Notes under the pieces: generated by a model
Told to the model about the DNA's origin: nothing
What the model saw: the letters and a program-made list of their open reading frames with translations, nothing else
Databases searched by the model: none
Shown: positions 1 to 9,310 of the stretch, piece by piece
Layout: each line of letters starts with the position of its first letter
How positions within the stretch are numbered: the stretch's first letter is position 1
Source of the DNA: Streptomyces wedmorensis
GTDB lineage: Bacteria > Actinomycetota > Actinomycetes > Streptomycetales > Streptomycetaceae
Direction: 5' to 3'
NCBI RefSeq assembly: GCF_000716445.1
Contig: NZ_JNWK01000051.1
Location: 5,600-69,599 of the forward strand
DNA: 64,000 nucleotides
Translations under genes and position numbers: made by a program

Positions 1-976
1 CGTCGGAGGGCGCGGAGAATCCGGCGACGAGTCCGTCGAGGCGGGCGCGGTCGCCGGCGGCGGAGGCGTGGAGGGCCGTGAGGATGCCGAACCGGGGGTT
101 GTCGAGTTTCGGGTCGATGATGCTCGCGATGACGAGCAGGTTGAACACGCCGACTCCGTTGTCGTCGCGCCGGACGACGGTCGCGAGGTCCCGGGCCGGG
201 TCGAAACCGCACGCCTGCTCTCGGCAGGCGGCGCGGAGCACTCGTGCGGAGTGGCCGAGGGCTTCCTCGTACAGCACGCCCGCACCGTCGAGGGGGACGA
301 CGGAGTCGAGGACGAGCTTGCGGACGCGGTGCGGGTGGGTGAGGGCGTACTGGCCGGCGGTGAAGGTGCCGTACGAGACCCCGTCGAGCGTCCAGGAGGT
401 CACGCCGAGGGCGCGCCGCAGGTCTTCGAGATCGGCCACGGTGTCGGCGGTGGTGTAGAAGTTCCGCTTCACGCCGAGACTTTCGGCGCAGGCGGTGACG
501 GCGCCGGGCGTGGGGGCGACGGTGTCGCTGCTGCCCACCTCCCGCTGGAGCTCGGGGCAGTCGACGGCGGCGTCGCCGGTGCCGCGCTGGTCGATCATCA
601 CCAGCCGGTACTGGGCCAGGGCTCCGGGGAGGCGGTCGCGGATCCGTTGGACGAAGGGGAGGCCCGGCTGGCCCGGGCCACCCGTGAGGAAGAGCAGCGT
701 CCCCTTGGGCGCGTCCGCCGCGCCGAAGACCGCCGTCCGCAGCCGCAGAGTGCCCGGCACCGCGCCCGTGCGGTCGAGCGGCACGGTGAGGTCGGCGCAC
801 GTCACGTCGGTCTGGCCGGGGCAGGGGCGCGGATCGGTGAGCTCCGGTGTCGCGACTGGGGCGGCGGAGGAGCTCGGAGGGTACGGGGCCGAGGCGGCGC
901 CCGGTGCGGAGCCCACGCACGCGACGGCCGTCAGGGCGGCCGCCACGGTCGTGACGGCTCTGGTCAGGAAGGTCAT
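1..976 (-). CDS. Secreted alpha/beta hydrolase, TAP-like, 3' end cut by window
   Basis: This gene runs off the left edge, so 325 N-terminal residues are visible. The product looks like a tripeptidyl-aminopeptidase-type alpha/beta hydrolase that would cleave short peptides or esters outside the membrane. The N-terminus has a basic stretch and a hydrophobic core ending near residues 16-20 (TAVAC), which could be a weak lipobox, with ASA at 28-30 as an alternative signal peptidase I site. The oxyanion loop GGPGQPG lies at about 99-105, and the nucleophile elbow GVSYG puts the serine near residue 201. The Asp and His of the triad would lie beyond the edge. ATG was chosen at 976; an in-frame GTG lies six bases upstream. 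The AraC gene lies 119 bp upstream on the same strand. Confidence 0.85.
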   Translation of the reverse strand, partial: MTFLTRAVTTVAAALTAVACVGSAPGAASAPYPPSSSAAPVATPELTDPRPCPGQTDVTCADLTVPLDRTGAVPGTLRLRTAVFGAADAPKGTLLFLTGGPGQPGLPFVQRIRDRLPGALAQYRLVMIDQRGTGDAAVDCPELQREVGSSDTVAPTPGAVTACAESLGVKRNFYTTADTVADLEDLRRALGVTSWTLDGVSYGTFTAGQYALTHPHRVRKLVLDSVVPLDGAGVLYEEALGHSARVLRAACREQACGFDPARDLATVVRRDDNGVGVFNLLVIASIIDPKLDNPRFGILTALHASAAGDRARLDGLVAGFSAPSD

Positions 977-1095
977 CGTCACGTTCCCCCACGAGGAAGA
1001 CGGGGCGCCGTGCAGCACCCACGGGGAGCACGACACCGGCCGGGTCTGCGGCCGCCGCCAGTCTGTGGCGCGCCCTCCGCCGGAGCGTTGGACAT

Positions 1096-1977
1096 TCATG
1101 CGCGATCCGTGAGAACACCCCTCAAGACGCTGGGAACGCACCCCGTATGGCTGCGGCACACGCGGGTCAGATGGGCCTGGTCGGCGAACCCGTAGGCGTA
1201 CGCGAGGGTGCGCAGGCTGTCCTCGCCCTCTTCGAGCGCGTGCAGGACACCTCGGATCCGCAGCTCGTTGCGATGATGCGTGAGCGTCGTGCCCGTGACG
1301 GCACGGAAGACGCGGCTGAGGTGATGCGGGGAACCCCCTACAGCACGGGCCAGCTCCTCCAGGGAGAGGCGAAGTCCCGGAACTCCGGCCGCCAGGACGG
1401 CGCAGGCGTCGCGGACCAGGCGGGCGTGGGCGCGGGCGGCCGCGGGACGGCTGCCGGTGTCCGTGCGCCAGTGACCGGCCGAGGCGGCGACGTCGTCGAG
1501 CAACCGGTGCAGCCGCTCGCCCAGCTCGAACTCGTCGGCCCCTCGCCGCGCCGCGGCCAGCAGGGCGCGGTGGTGCACGTCGGTGGTGCCGGTGACCGTG
1601 AAGCGACGGGAGAGCGGCGGGCCGTCGAACCGGTCGGTGAACAGCTCGGCGCCGATCCGGATCTCGGTGGACCGGTCGCCGGGGCCGATCGGGTGAGCGA
1701 CCCGGTGTTCGTCGCCCGGCCGGGTGAGGTAGCCGCCGCTCGCATCGACGAAGAACTCCTCGCCGGCGATCCGACGAAGGTAGCCGCCGGACCGCGCCAG
1801 CACCACGGTGTACCCGTCCGCGTGCCCGGGCCCGACGAATCCCGAGCTGTCCTCGCAGCACAGGATGTCCTCGACGGCGATCCCCGCGGCGTTGATCCGC
1901 CCGCGGAGCGCGCCACGCCGCTCCCGTACGGCCTCGTCCTCGAGTAACTCTCGGATGCTGCGGCCTGCCTCGTTCAC
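1096..1977 (-). CDS. AraC family transcriptional regulator
   Basis: The protein is a DNA-binding regulator of about 293 residues. Its N-terminal half is a cupin-like sensor region (CCEDSSGFVG, then YLTRPGDEHRV). Its C-terminal 100 residues carry the double helix-turn-helix of AraC proteins, with LEELARAVGGSPHHLSRVFR as the first HTH and LAYAYGFADQAHLTRVCR as the second. A longer in-frame ATG exists at 2091, but GTG at 1977 is preceded by an AGGGGG ribosome site about 8 bases away, and the extra N-terminus looks non-conserved. It precedes the hydrolase at the left edge on the same strand, so it may regulate that gene; this is inference only. Confidence 0.85.
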   Translation of the reverse strand: MNEAGRSIRELLEDEAVRERRGALRGRINAAGIAVEDILCCEDSSGFVGPGHADGYTVVLARSGGYLRRIAGEEFFVDASGGYLTRPGDEHRVAHPIGPGDRSTEIRIGAELFTDRFDGPPLSRRFTVTGTTDVHHRALLAAARRGADEFELGERLHRLLDDVAASAGHWRTDTGSRPAAARAHARLVRDACAVLAAGVPGLRLSLEELARAVGGSPHHLSRVFRAVTGTTLTHHRNELRIRGVLHALEEGEDSLRTLAYAYGFADQAHLTRVCRSHTGCVPSVLRGVLTDRA

Positions 1978-2164
1978 GCGTTCCACCCCCTGGGACCTCG
2001 GATCCCCCACCGAGAAACGATTCACACCCGCGGGCGCGGGACCGGCGGAGTCGGGCGTCGTGCGGTGCACGGCGACCCTCGCGCTGGCCACTTGGTGCCG
2101 CCCTCAGGAGCGGCGGCCCGTTGTGGGCTGTGCCAAGCCGCCGCTAAGAGCGTCCGCCAGTAGG

Positions 2165-2560
2165 TCATCGGATGCGTGGGTTTCGGGGTCGGGTGTTCCC
2201 GCGGTAGAGGGGCCAGGAGCGTCGGATCAGGCGGCGGACGGTGATGATGGTGGCGGCCAGGGCGAGGAAGAACTCGATGGCCGCTCTCCGACGTTCGGAG
2301 CAGCGTCGGAGTTTGCCGAAGTTGTTCATCCAGGAGTTCGTGCGCTCTACCACCCAACGGCCGCCGGTCTGGATCGGGGTCTTCGCGCCGCGCGCGGCGA
2401 TGCGCGCGTCGATCCTGCGGGCGGCCAGGTCGTCGTGGACCATGTGGTAGTCGTATCCGGCATCCAGGGCAAGGCGCGGATGCTTGGGCAGGGGCCCGAG
2501 GGTCGGCTCCACGGCGGTGAAACGGTCGAGGGTGGCGGGCAGCAGTGGGCCCCTGTTCAT
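2165..2560 (-). pseudogene. IS5-type transposase C-terminal fragment
   Basis: Only the 3' part of a DDE transposase remains. The fragment contains a second catalytic-Asp region (LALDAGYDYHMVHDD) and the late signature RWVVERTNSWMNNFGKLRR, followed by FFLALAATIITVRRLIRRSW, which is the typical end of IS5-group transposases. The N-terminal half with the first Asp is absent, because the neighbouring GNAT gene ends directly upstream at 2569. The fragment cannot be a working transposase. I could not identify a convincing pair of terminal inverted repeats, so the insertion boundaries are unknown. Confidence 0.75.
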
Positions 2561-2568
2561 CCCCGCCG

Positions 2569-3339
2569 TCAGCGGTTGAGGAAGGAGTAGCTGCGGCCGA
2601 GCTCGGTGAAGCCGCGGCAGGAGTACCACTCGCGCGGCCAGTCGGTCGCGTCCGCGATGAGGAAGAGCTGTGGGATCCCGGCAGCGGCGGCCAACGCCAG
2701 ACCTGTGGCGAGCAGGGTATCTCCGTGGCCCTGCTTACGGTGCGGCACAGCAGTGACGAGGTCCTCCAGCTGAGCCAGCCCGGCGGTTCGGTCGAGGTAG
2801 AGGTCGGCCCAGGCCGCGATCTCCCCGTCCGGTGTCCGGGCAGCCAGGAAGGCTACCTTCTCCGCGCCGCGCAGGCGGGCGGTACGGCGCTCGGTGAGCT
2901 GTCGAGCGAGATCCCCGTCCAAGCCCCAGTCAAGCTGCTGGCGGAACACTGCCGCTCGCAGCTCAGCCAGCTCGACCGGGTGCGCGGCAGGTTCGGGCAG
3001 CGCGCAGCCAGCTGTCTCCCGAGCCAGTATCAGCTCGGTGTCCCGGTCGTAGCCGGCCGCCGCCAGCCCCGGGGTGGCCCGCTCCCCGAGCGCCTCGTCC
3101 AGCACCGTGATCCGATACTGCCGGCGCGGTCCGAGGCCCTGTGCAGCCAGTTCGGGCAGTGCCGCCGGGTCGGCGTCCGAGGCGTGGACGATCAGTTGGT
3201 TGTGCTCCTGGGATTGGGAGAAGTCCGAGTCGTGGACGGCGAAGGCCCCGGGCAGCTCGACGGTCTCAGAGGCCTGGCGGCGGGCGAAGGCGGCGCGGAA
3301 GGCGGTCACGCGCTCAAGCAGATCCGACATCTTCGTCAT
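2569..3339 (-). CDS. GNAT family N-acetyltransferase
   Basis: The 256-residue product resembles acetyl-CoA-dependent N-acetyltransferases. Its C-terminal GNAT fold contains the acetyl-CoA loop VPHRKQGHGDTLL near residues 198-210, followed by an alpha helix and LFLIADATDWPREWYSCRGF, the usual last strand. The N-terminal 100 residues are a variable substrate region. The ATG at 3339 was chosen; the reading frame stays open for another 50 codons upstream, but that part is low-complexity and unlike the family. The substrate is unknown. It abuts the transposase relic on its 3' side and the trypsin-NB-ARC-TPR gene on its 5' side, both on the same strand. Confidence 0.8.
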   Translation of the reverse strand: MTKMSDLLERVTAFRAAFARRQASETVELPGAFAVHDSDFSQSQEHNQLIVHASDADPAALPELAAQGLGPRRQYRITVLDEALGERATPGLAAAGYDRDTELILARETAGCALPEPAAHPVELAELRAAVFRQQLDWGLDGDLARQLTERRTARLRGAEKVAFLAARTPDGEIAAWADLYLDRTAGLAQLEDLVTAVPHRKQGHGDTLLATGLALAAAAGIPQLFLIADATDWPREWYSCRGFTELGRSYSFLNR

Positions 3340-3510
3340 GATCGTCCCGCTCACTGCCGGGGGCAACAACCTTTCCCTACCGGCGGACGCTCTAAGCGGA
3401 AGGCTGATGTTCCACGCACTCCTCATCGCGTGGGGAGAGCTCCCCTCGCCCCGCACCCCGATCACCACACACCACAGGGCCAGCGGCAAAGCCCAGTTTC
3501 CCAGCGCGGC

Positions 3511-6500
3511 CTACTCCGCCTCAGGTCCCGGGTCGATCGCTGACTGCTTCAGGTGGGTGATGTGGTCCAGTGTGGCGAGAGTGTCAGGGTGGTCGGGGCC
3601 GAGGAGGCGCCGGCTGTCGGATGCGACGCGCCAGAGGTGGCCGAGTGCTTCATCGGTGCGACCCACTCGCTGGTAGGAGCCGGCCAGGCCGTAGCGGGCG
3701 AGGATGATGTCGGGATGGTCGACGCCGAGGAGCCGTTCGCAGTCGGCCACCACCGACTCCAGTAGGTCGATGGATTCCTCGGTTCGGCCTGCCTGCTCAT
3801 AGGCTCCGGCCAGGCTGCCGCGGGCGATGACGGTGTCGATGTGGTCGGGGCCGAGTACGCGCTCGCGATCGGGCACCACCTGCTCCAGCAGGGCGACGGC
3901 CTCTTCGATGCGGCCTCCTTGCCGGTACGAGTCGGCCAGGTTGGCGCGGGCGAGGAGGGTGTTGGGGTGGTCGGTGCCGAGCAGGTGCTCGCTGTCGGAC
4001 AGCACTTGCTCCTGCAGTGCCAGCGCCTCCTCCGCCCGGCCTGCTTTCTGGTACAGGCGGGCCAGGTTGTTGCGGGCGGTGAGGGTGCTGGGGTGAAGGG
4101 TGCCGTGCAGCCGCTCGCTGTCGGCGACGGCTTGTTCCTGGAGGCCCAGCGCCTTGTCCGCCTGGTTTCCCTGCTGGTAGGCGCCGGCGAGGTTGGCGCG
4201 AGCGAGGAGTGAGGTGCGGTGGTCGGGGCCGAGGAGCCGTTCGCTGTCGGCTACCAGTTGTTCGAGGAGTGCGGTGGCGTCCTCGGTCCGGGCTCTTTGC
4301 AGGTAGCTGCTGGTCAGGCTGTTCCGGCTGAGGAGGGTGTCGGGGTGGTCACCGCCGAGCAGCCTCTCGCTGTCGGCGACCACGTGCTCCAGTAGCTCGA
4401 TGGCTTCGTCGATCCGGCCTCCCTGGCGGTAGGAGATGGCGAGGCTGGCACGGGAGCCGAGGAGGTGGGGGTGGTCGGCGCCGAGGATGCCTTCGCCGGT
4501 GGTCACCATGCGTTGCCAGTAGGCGGTGGCGCTGCTGATCAGGCCGGCGGCCGAGAGGCTGTCGCCCGCGCGGTGGAGGACCGGGTGCCAGAGCCGGTGG
4601 TCGGTGTGGAGGGCGAGGGCGTCGGTGTTGGTGCGGAGGGTCGCGGCCAGTTCGGGGTGCTGCGGATCGATCTCGGGCCATATGTGGAGGAGGCCGTTCG
4701 CGGCGGCGGTGGCGAGGTGGACGAGGCCGGTTGCGGGGATGGATTCGCGTACGGCGCGGGCGGTGAGGGCGTGGATGCGTACGGCGCGGGGTTCGGCGCG
4801 GCGGTCGTGGGTGATGAGGGCGTAGCGGTGGAGGAGCCGTAGGACGGAGTGGATCTGTCCTGCGGTGACCTGCCGATCGTATGGGGGGTAGTGGCTGAAG
4901 TATTCGAGGAGGGGCGGGCTGGACCAGAACGAGTGGGGGTGGCCGGCGGGGTCGAGGAGGGCGGCCAGGCACAGGGCGGGGCCGGCGAGGTTGGTGGTGT
5001 CGGCCTCTTGCACCGCGTCGAAGGAGAGCAGGAGGGCCACGGTGATGTGTCGGCCGTAGCCCTCGGCGTCGGCCGTGTCGGGCAGTGCGTCGGCCAGGCG
5101 TGTGGCGCGGCTGTTGAAGAGGTCGAGGTATTCGGTGCAGGTGAGTGCTTCGTTGAGCATGTGCGCTGCGGCGAGGCCGAGCGCGAGGGGAAGGTGGCCG
5201 AGGGCTTCGGCGAGGGAGGTGGCCTGGTCGTCGAGGAGGTGCCCCGTGTCGTCGCGGTCGAGGCGTTCGCTCAGGTAGGAGATGGACTCCTCGGGTGTGT
5301 AGGTCCCGATGTCGACGCGGGTACGGCCGCCACCGGTGAGGCGGGCGTCGTTGAGTCGTGTCGTGGCCAGGCTCCAGCCGGTCCCACTGCGGCTGACGGG
5401 CCACCACGTGCCCAGCGTGACGAGGTCGGTGACGTCGTCGAGGACGACCATCCAGCGACGTGATGTCGTGGCCAGCCACGCCAGCAGTGTCCGGGCGTCG
5501 GCTTCCGGATCCTCGCCGGTCGCGCCGGCCAGGTGGAGGTCGGCGGCGGCCCGGGCGTACTGGGTGATCACCTGCTGCGGTTCCGCCGCCGGCGCCCAGA
5601 CCACGATGTCCGTGCCCTGCGCGAGGGCGTCGGTGACACAGGCGGCGGCCAGCTGTGTCTTACCTACTCCCCCGCCGCCGGAGAGCACCTGTGTCAGCAT
5701 CACCGACCCCCCGGTCGCTCGTGCCCGTTCGATCTCCTCCCGCAGGTCGCTGCGCGGCTGGAGCGCGGTGGCGAGCGTGGGCACCTGCCCGACGATCACC
5801 GGCCACCTCGGTTCGGTGGCGCCAGGTGACGCTGCATCGCCGGTGGCGGTCACCGCCTCAGGCACTCCGGCGGTCCCGGCGTGTCCTTTACGGGTGACGA
5901 GTTCGGCGAATCCGGGCGAGTCGAGGGCCTCGTGGATCGGGGCGGCATGCAGGCGCCGCCAGTCCATGGACCGGTTGTCCTCGACCGCCACGCCCACCAG
6001 TCGACCGTGGCAGAAGACGGCCGCTCCGGACGCGCCGGCCCATGGCCGCTCCCCGTCTCGGCTCGCCGCCGGCCAGATCCGACAGTCCAGCACCCAGCCG
6101 GCCGAGGACGTGGAGACCGCGGACAGCTCACCACGCAGAGCCTCGACCTGCGCGGAGCTCCCCGCATCGGCGGCGAAAGCGGGAAATCCGGCACCTGTGT
6201 ACGGGATCTGGCCGGTGCCTTCGGGCAATCCCCAGACCACCGGACCGCCGGTGGTCGCCACGGGTTCGTCGAGCCAGATCAACGCGATGTCCAGGTCATC
6301 CGCGGCGGGGACGCCCTGCTCGGGATCGGGCCAGCACACCTGCGCTCGCCGTTGCTCGACCCGCCCGAAGTGCGGATGCCCGACACGTGCCTGCACGTGC
6401 TCCGCCCAACGGCCCTCGGCCAGAACGACGTGCAGGGCCGTCAGCACCAGCTGCGGCCCTACCAGGTAACCGGACCCGACCCCCGTCGGGTTGTCCGTCT

Positions 6501-6528
6501 GGACCAGTACAAGGCGCTCCGGATTCAT
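3511..6528 (-). CDS. Trypsin-like protease / NB-ARC / TPR protein (STAND NTPase)
   Basis: This 1005-residue protein has three parts. Residues 1-200 form a chymotrypsin-fold serine protease with a complete triad: His33 in TALHVV, Asp80 in DLDIALIW, Ser167 in GASGAAV. Residues about 260-480 form an NB-ARC ATPase with Walker A SGGGGVGKT (283-291), Walker B MVVLDD (360-365), an ATTR sensor (388-391) and a GHLPLAL motif (444-450). From about 690 to the end there are seven or so kinesin-light-chain-type TPRs of 42 residues, each with LLGxDHP. No signal peptide is visible, so it is probably cytosolic. The architecture is that of a STAND switch in which ligand binding to the TPRs would release the protease; the ligand and target are unknown. 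ATG 6528 was chosen because the conserved protease fold begins there; the ORF extends upstream to 6765. Confidence 0.88.
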   Translation of the reverse strand: MNPERLVLVQTDNPTGVGSGYLVGPQLVLTALHVVLAEGRWAEHVQARVGHPHFGRVEQRRAQVCWPDPEQGVPAADDLDIALIWLDEPVATTGGPVVWGLPEGTGQIPYTGAGFPAFAADAGSSAQVEALRGELSAVSTSSAGWVLDCRIWPAASRDGERPWAGASGAAVFCHGRLVGVAVEDNRSMDWRRLHAAPIHEALDSPGFAELVTRKGHAGTAGVPEAVTATGDAASPGATEPRWPVIVGQVPTLATALQPRSDLREEIERARATGGSVMLTQVLSGGGGVGKTQLAAACVTDALAQGTDIVVWAPAAEPQQVITQYARAAADLHLAGATGEDPEADARTLLAWLATTSRRWMVVLDDVTDLVTLGTWWPVSRSGTGWSLATTRLNDARLTGGGRTRVDIGTYTPEESISYLSERLDRDDTGHLLDDQATSLAEALGHLPLALGLAAAHMLNEALTCTEYLDLFNSRATRLADALPDTADAEGYGRHITVALLLSFDAVQEADTTNLAGPALCLAALLDPAGHPHSFWSSPPLLEYFSHYPPYDRQVTAGQIHSVLRLLHRYALITHDRRAEPRAVRIHALTARAVRESIPATGLVHLATAAANGLLHIWPEIDPQHPELAATLRTNTDALALHTDHRLWHPVLHRAGDSLSAAGLISSATAYWQRMVTTGEGILGADHPHLLGSRASLAISYRQGGRIDEAIELLEHVVADSERLLGGDHPDTLLSRNSLTSSYLQRARTEDATALLEQLVADSERLLGPDHRTSLLARANLAGAYQQGNQADKALGLQEQAVADSERLHGTLHPSTLTARNNLARLYQKAGRAEEALALQEQVLSDSEHLLGTDHPNTLLARANLADSYRQGGRIEEAVALLEQVVPDRERVLGPDHIDTVIARGSLAGAYEQAGRTEESIDLLESVVADCERLLGVDHPDIILARYGLAGSYQRVGRTDEALGHLWRVASDSRRLLGPDHPDTLATLDHITHLKQSAIDPGPEAE

Positions 6529-6970
6529 TTCGCCGCGTACACCCCTGCCCCGTCTGCTGTGGTGCCTTTGTCGTCGACACGCCCATGTCCACGCGTACCC
6601 CTGATGCGCAGGCCCCCGTGAGCGGTGGCACCTCATCTTCAGCCTGCCCCGATGGAACAACTCCCCAGGCTGGTTCAGCGTTCCGGCTTCGCCCGTCGCC
6701 GCGTCAAGTGAGCGCTGTGGCTCCGGTGCGCTCTGCTGCTGCACGGAGTCATGTTGTTGTCGCACGGCATGATCAGCTGTGGGCTATGTTGTGAGGATGA
6801 CTACCGGGACGGCGTCGCGCCACACACGGATTGGTGACCCGGTGCTCTCCTGAGTGCCGTCAGGGCCGGTGCGGGCCCGCTGTTCGATCGAGGATGCCGC
6901 GCTGCTGCGCGGGCTCCGCCTCCGTCGTGTTGATCAAAGGCTCCACACATCAACCACGACAGGAGAGTTC
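6529..6970. other. Intergenic region between divergent genes
   Basis: These 442 bases separate the leftward STAND gene from the rightward dienelactone hydrolase gene. The frame of the STAND gene stays open to 6765 but without family-like sequence. An 18-codon ATG ORF lies at 6797-6853 with no properly spaced ribosome site. I see no terminator, operator or RNA gene here. Promoters for both flanking genes must lie in this stretch, but no convincing -35/-10 pair was found. Confidence 0.6.
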
Positions 6971-7705
6971 ATGCCCAGCAAGACGCTGCTGATTCCCACT
7001 GCGGACGGCCAGGCCGACGCGTTCGCCGCCTTCCCCGACCGCGGCGATCAGTTCCCCGGAGTGCTGATGTACGCGGACGGCTTCGGCATCCGGCCCGTGC
7101 TGCGGGAGATGGCCCGGGAACTGGCCGGGCACGGGTACTACGTACTCGTGCCCAACCTCTTCTACCGCCACGGTCCTGCACCGGTGGTCGAGCTTCCCGA
7201 GCACATCGGAGAAGCGGCCCGGCCTCAGGTCATGGCACAGGTCATGCCTCTGATCCACGCGCACACCGCCGGACGTGTCCTGCGCGACGCCGATGCCTAC
7301 CTCGGGTTCCTCACCGCCCAGCCCGAGGTCGGCGCCGGTCCGCTCGCGGTGACGGGCTACTGCATCGGCGGCCTCCTGGCGATGCGCACCGCCGCTGCCC
7401 ACCCCGGCCGGGTAGCCGCCGTCGCCGCGTTCCACGGTCCCGTGGGCGCCGACGGTCCCGACCTCTTCTCCGAGCTCACCGCACAGGTTCACCTCGGCCA
7501 CGCCGAGAGCGACCTGACACCCGAAGCCCTCGCCGAGCTCGACCAGGCCCTGGACGCCTCGGGTGTCAGCTACACCTCCGAGATCTACCCCGACACCGTC
7601 CACGGCTTCACCATGTCCGACACCGACGCTTTCGACGCCCCCGGGCTGAAGCGCCACTGGGACCGCCTGCTCCCTCTTTTGGACCGCACCCTGGGCCAGA
7701 GCTGA
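6971..7705 (+). CDS. Dienelactone hydrolase family protein
   Basis: The 244-residue product is a cytosolic alpha/beta hydrolase of the dienelactone hydrolase family, whose members open lactone rings in chlorocatechol breakdown or act on other small esters. The nucleophile is Cys131 in TGYCIGG, with Asp181 in HAESD and His211 in PDTVHGF completing the Cys-Asp-His triad. There is no signal peptide. ATG 6971 is preceded by AGGAGAG with a 3-base gap to the start region, a good ribosome site, whereas the longer ORF start at 6854 has none. A strong hairpin follows the gene. The physiological substrate cannot be read from the context. Confidence 0.88.
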   Translation: MPSKTLLIPTADGQADAFAAFPDRGDQFPGVLMYADGFGIRPVLREMARELAGHGYYVLVPNLFYRHGPAPVVELPEHIGEAARPQVMAQVMPLIHAHTAGRVLRDADAYLGFLTAQPEVGAGPLAVTGYCIGGLLAMRTAAAHPGRVAAVAAFHGPVGADGPDLFSELTAQVHLGHAESDLTPEALAELDQALDASGVSYTSEIYPDTVHGFTMSDTDAFDAPGLKRHWDRLLPLLDRTLGQS

Positions 7706-7811
7706 GGATCCACCGCAGCTGCAAGGCCGCCCTCGCCAGCGGGGCAGCCCTGGCCGTCGGACAAGCGGGCCGTCGGACCGTCGGACAAGCGGGCAGGCGA
7801 GCGGGCAGGCA

Positions 7812-7844
7812 GGCGGGCGGGCAGCCCTTGCCTGCCCGCCCGCC
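7812..7844. terminator. Bidirectional terminator hairpin
   Basis: A perfect 13-bp GC-only stem (7812-7824 with 7832-7844) encloses a 7-base loop. It lies between the convergent dienelactone hydrolase and RNB ribonuclease genes, so it probably ends transcription from both sides. The bases just before it are two or three direct copies of a GTCGGACAAGCGGGC-like unit. Confidence 0.75.
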
Positions 7845-7858
7845 GGAGACGACGGGCC

Positions 7859-9310
7859 TTACACCACGTTGAAGAGGACCTTCTCCCGGCCGGAGAAGAG
7901 CGGGTCGGCCCGGATGAGCTTGGCCTGGACGTTCGCGCCCAGGTCGAGCTTGGATCCGGACGTGATCTTGCCCATCACGGCGGGGTCTGCCAGGTGCACC
8001 GTGCCCTCCTTCGGATCGTTGTCCTCCGCGTCGGTGTTGATGACCAAGCCGCTGAAGATCTCACCCTCACGGTGCTCGAGTACCGCGGCCTCCGCGATGT
8101 CCACCACACGCCGGTCCGCCACCTTGCCCTTCCCTCGTGCCATGTCGCACGGCATGCAGTACAGGGCGTCGAGTACCCACCTCGGCGGGGGCTTGTCGGC
8201 ACACGCGGCCACGCACAGCTCACCGGTGTACCGGTCGACCAGACGCCGCAGCGGGGCCGTGCAGTAGGTGTACGGTGCCGCGATCGCGGCGTGGAGCGTG
8301 TACTTCGGGGTCTGGTTGTCGCGGAAGACGGTGTACTCCGCCTTGAGCAACATGGCGGTGGCCTCGCTGAGGAAGGCCATGTGCTTGCGGTCAGCCGGGT
8401 TGAGCGAGTTGACCAGAGCGGCGTACGTGACGTCGGGTTTCCAGTCGATGCCCAGGTGCTTCGCGATGTCGTGCACGCGTTGGACCACTTCGGGGTCCTT
8501 CTGCTTCTGTTGAGTGCGCAGGATTCCGGTACCGCTGCCCAGCATGATCCGGGCCGCAGCCATCCCGGTCATGAGGGAGATCTGCTCGTTCCAGCCTTCC
8601 ACCGGCAGTGCCGCCGCGTAGCTCAGCCGGAACGATCCGTCCTCCAGGGTGACCTCCTGGTCAGGCAGGTTCACCGAGACCCCGCCGCGCGCGGCCTCGA
8701 CCGCTTCCCGCAACTTGCCGATCTCGCGCAGCAGGGCGACGGACTCCCCGGCCGTGCCGGCGTCGATGTCCTGCTGCACCTTCGCGTAGCTCAGCTTGGC
8801 CTGGCTGCGGACTTTCGCCCTGCTCACGGTCGAGTGGGTCACGTTGCCGTCGGCGTCGAGGTCGTGCTGCCACAGCAGGGCGGGGACGACCTGGCCCGGC
8901 AGGAGGCTGGCCGGTCCCTCGGAGATCGAGGGCGGGTGCAGGGGCACCTTGAGATCGGGAAAGTACAGCGTCTCGATTCGGTCGTGGGCCTCGGCGTCCA
9001 ACGCGCTACCGGCCTTGACGAAGGCCGCCACGTCGGCGATGGCGTAGTGCACGCGGTACCCGCCGCCGGACCGCCGCTCCAGGTGCATGGCCTGGTCGAG
9101 GTCCTTGGAGGTCGGCGGGTCGATCGTGAACAACGGCAGGTGAGTGGCGTCCTTGTCCGGCAGTCGGACGTCGTCCACGGCCTTCTTCGCCGCTTCGAGT
9201 ACGTGCGCGGGAAATTCCGTGGTGGCCTTCAGCTCCGCCCGGAGCAGCTGCAGTGGCTTCTGCAGAGCGTCCTGGGCTTCGCGGGACATGTGCATCTGAG
9301 GGCGTCGCAT
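7859..9310 (-). CDS. RNB-domain exoribonuclease
   Basis: The 483-residue product belongs to the RNase II/R catalytic family, which degrades RNA from the 3' end in the cytosol. The RNB active-site region is clear: FTIDPPTSKDLDQAM near residues 62-76 supplies the metal-binding aspartates, followed by YRVHYAIADVAAFV. LYFPDLKVPLHPPSISEGPASLL and LRRLVDRYTGELCV, typical RNB blocks, follow. It is shorter than RNase R (about 800) and lacks obvious cold-shock and S1 domains, so it is the compact RNB type common in actinobacteria. ATG 9310 is the preferred start; ATGs at 9295 and 9289 are alternatives. Confidence 0.88.
   Translation of the reverse strand: MRRPQMHMSREAQDALQKPLQLLRAELKATTEFPAHVLEAAKKAVDDVRLPDKDATHLPLFTIDPPTSKDLDQAMHLERRSGGGYRVHYAIADVAAFVKAGSALDAEAHDRIETLYFPDLKVPLHPPSISEGPASLLPGQVVPALLWQHDLDADGNVTHSTVSRAKVRSQAKLSYAKVQQDIDAGTAGESVALLREIGKLREAVEAARGGVSVNLPDQEVTLEDGSFRLSYAAALPVEGWNEQISLMTGMAAARIMLGSGTGILRTQQKQKDPEVVQRVHDIAKHLGIDWKPDVTYAALVNSLNPADRKHMAFLSEATAMLLKAEYTVFRDNQTPKYTLHAAIAAPYTYCTAPLRRLVDRYTGELCVAACADKPPPRWVLDALYCMPCDMARGKGKVADRRVVDIAEAAVLEHREGEIFSGLVINTDAEDNDPKEGTVHLADPAVMGKITSGSKLDLGANVQAKLIRADPLFSGREKVLFNVV

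Noticed and set aside
68..1195. Long plus-strand open frame opposite the edge hydrolase and AraC gene
   Set aside because: It is the antisense of a clear alpha/beta hydrolase with signal peptide and active-site motifs; the composition is of a high-GC shadow frame.
2165..2560. Complete insertion sequence
   Set aside because: Only the transposase 3' part is present, with no identifiable inverted ends.
6797..6853. 18-codon ATG ORF upstream of the dienelactone hydrolase
   Set aside because: I considered a RiPP precursor because STAND/TPR proteins can accompany such peptides, but there is no spaced ribosome site, no maturase nearby and no conserved motif.
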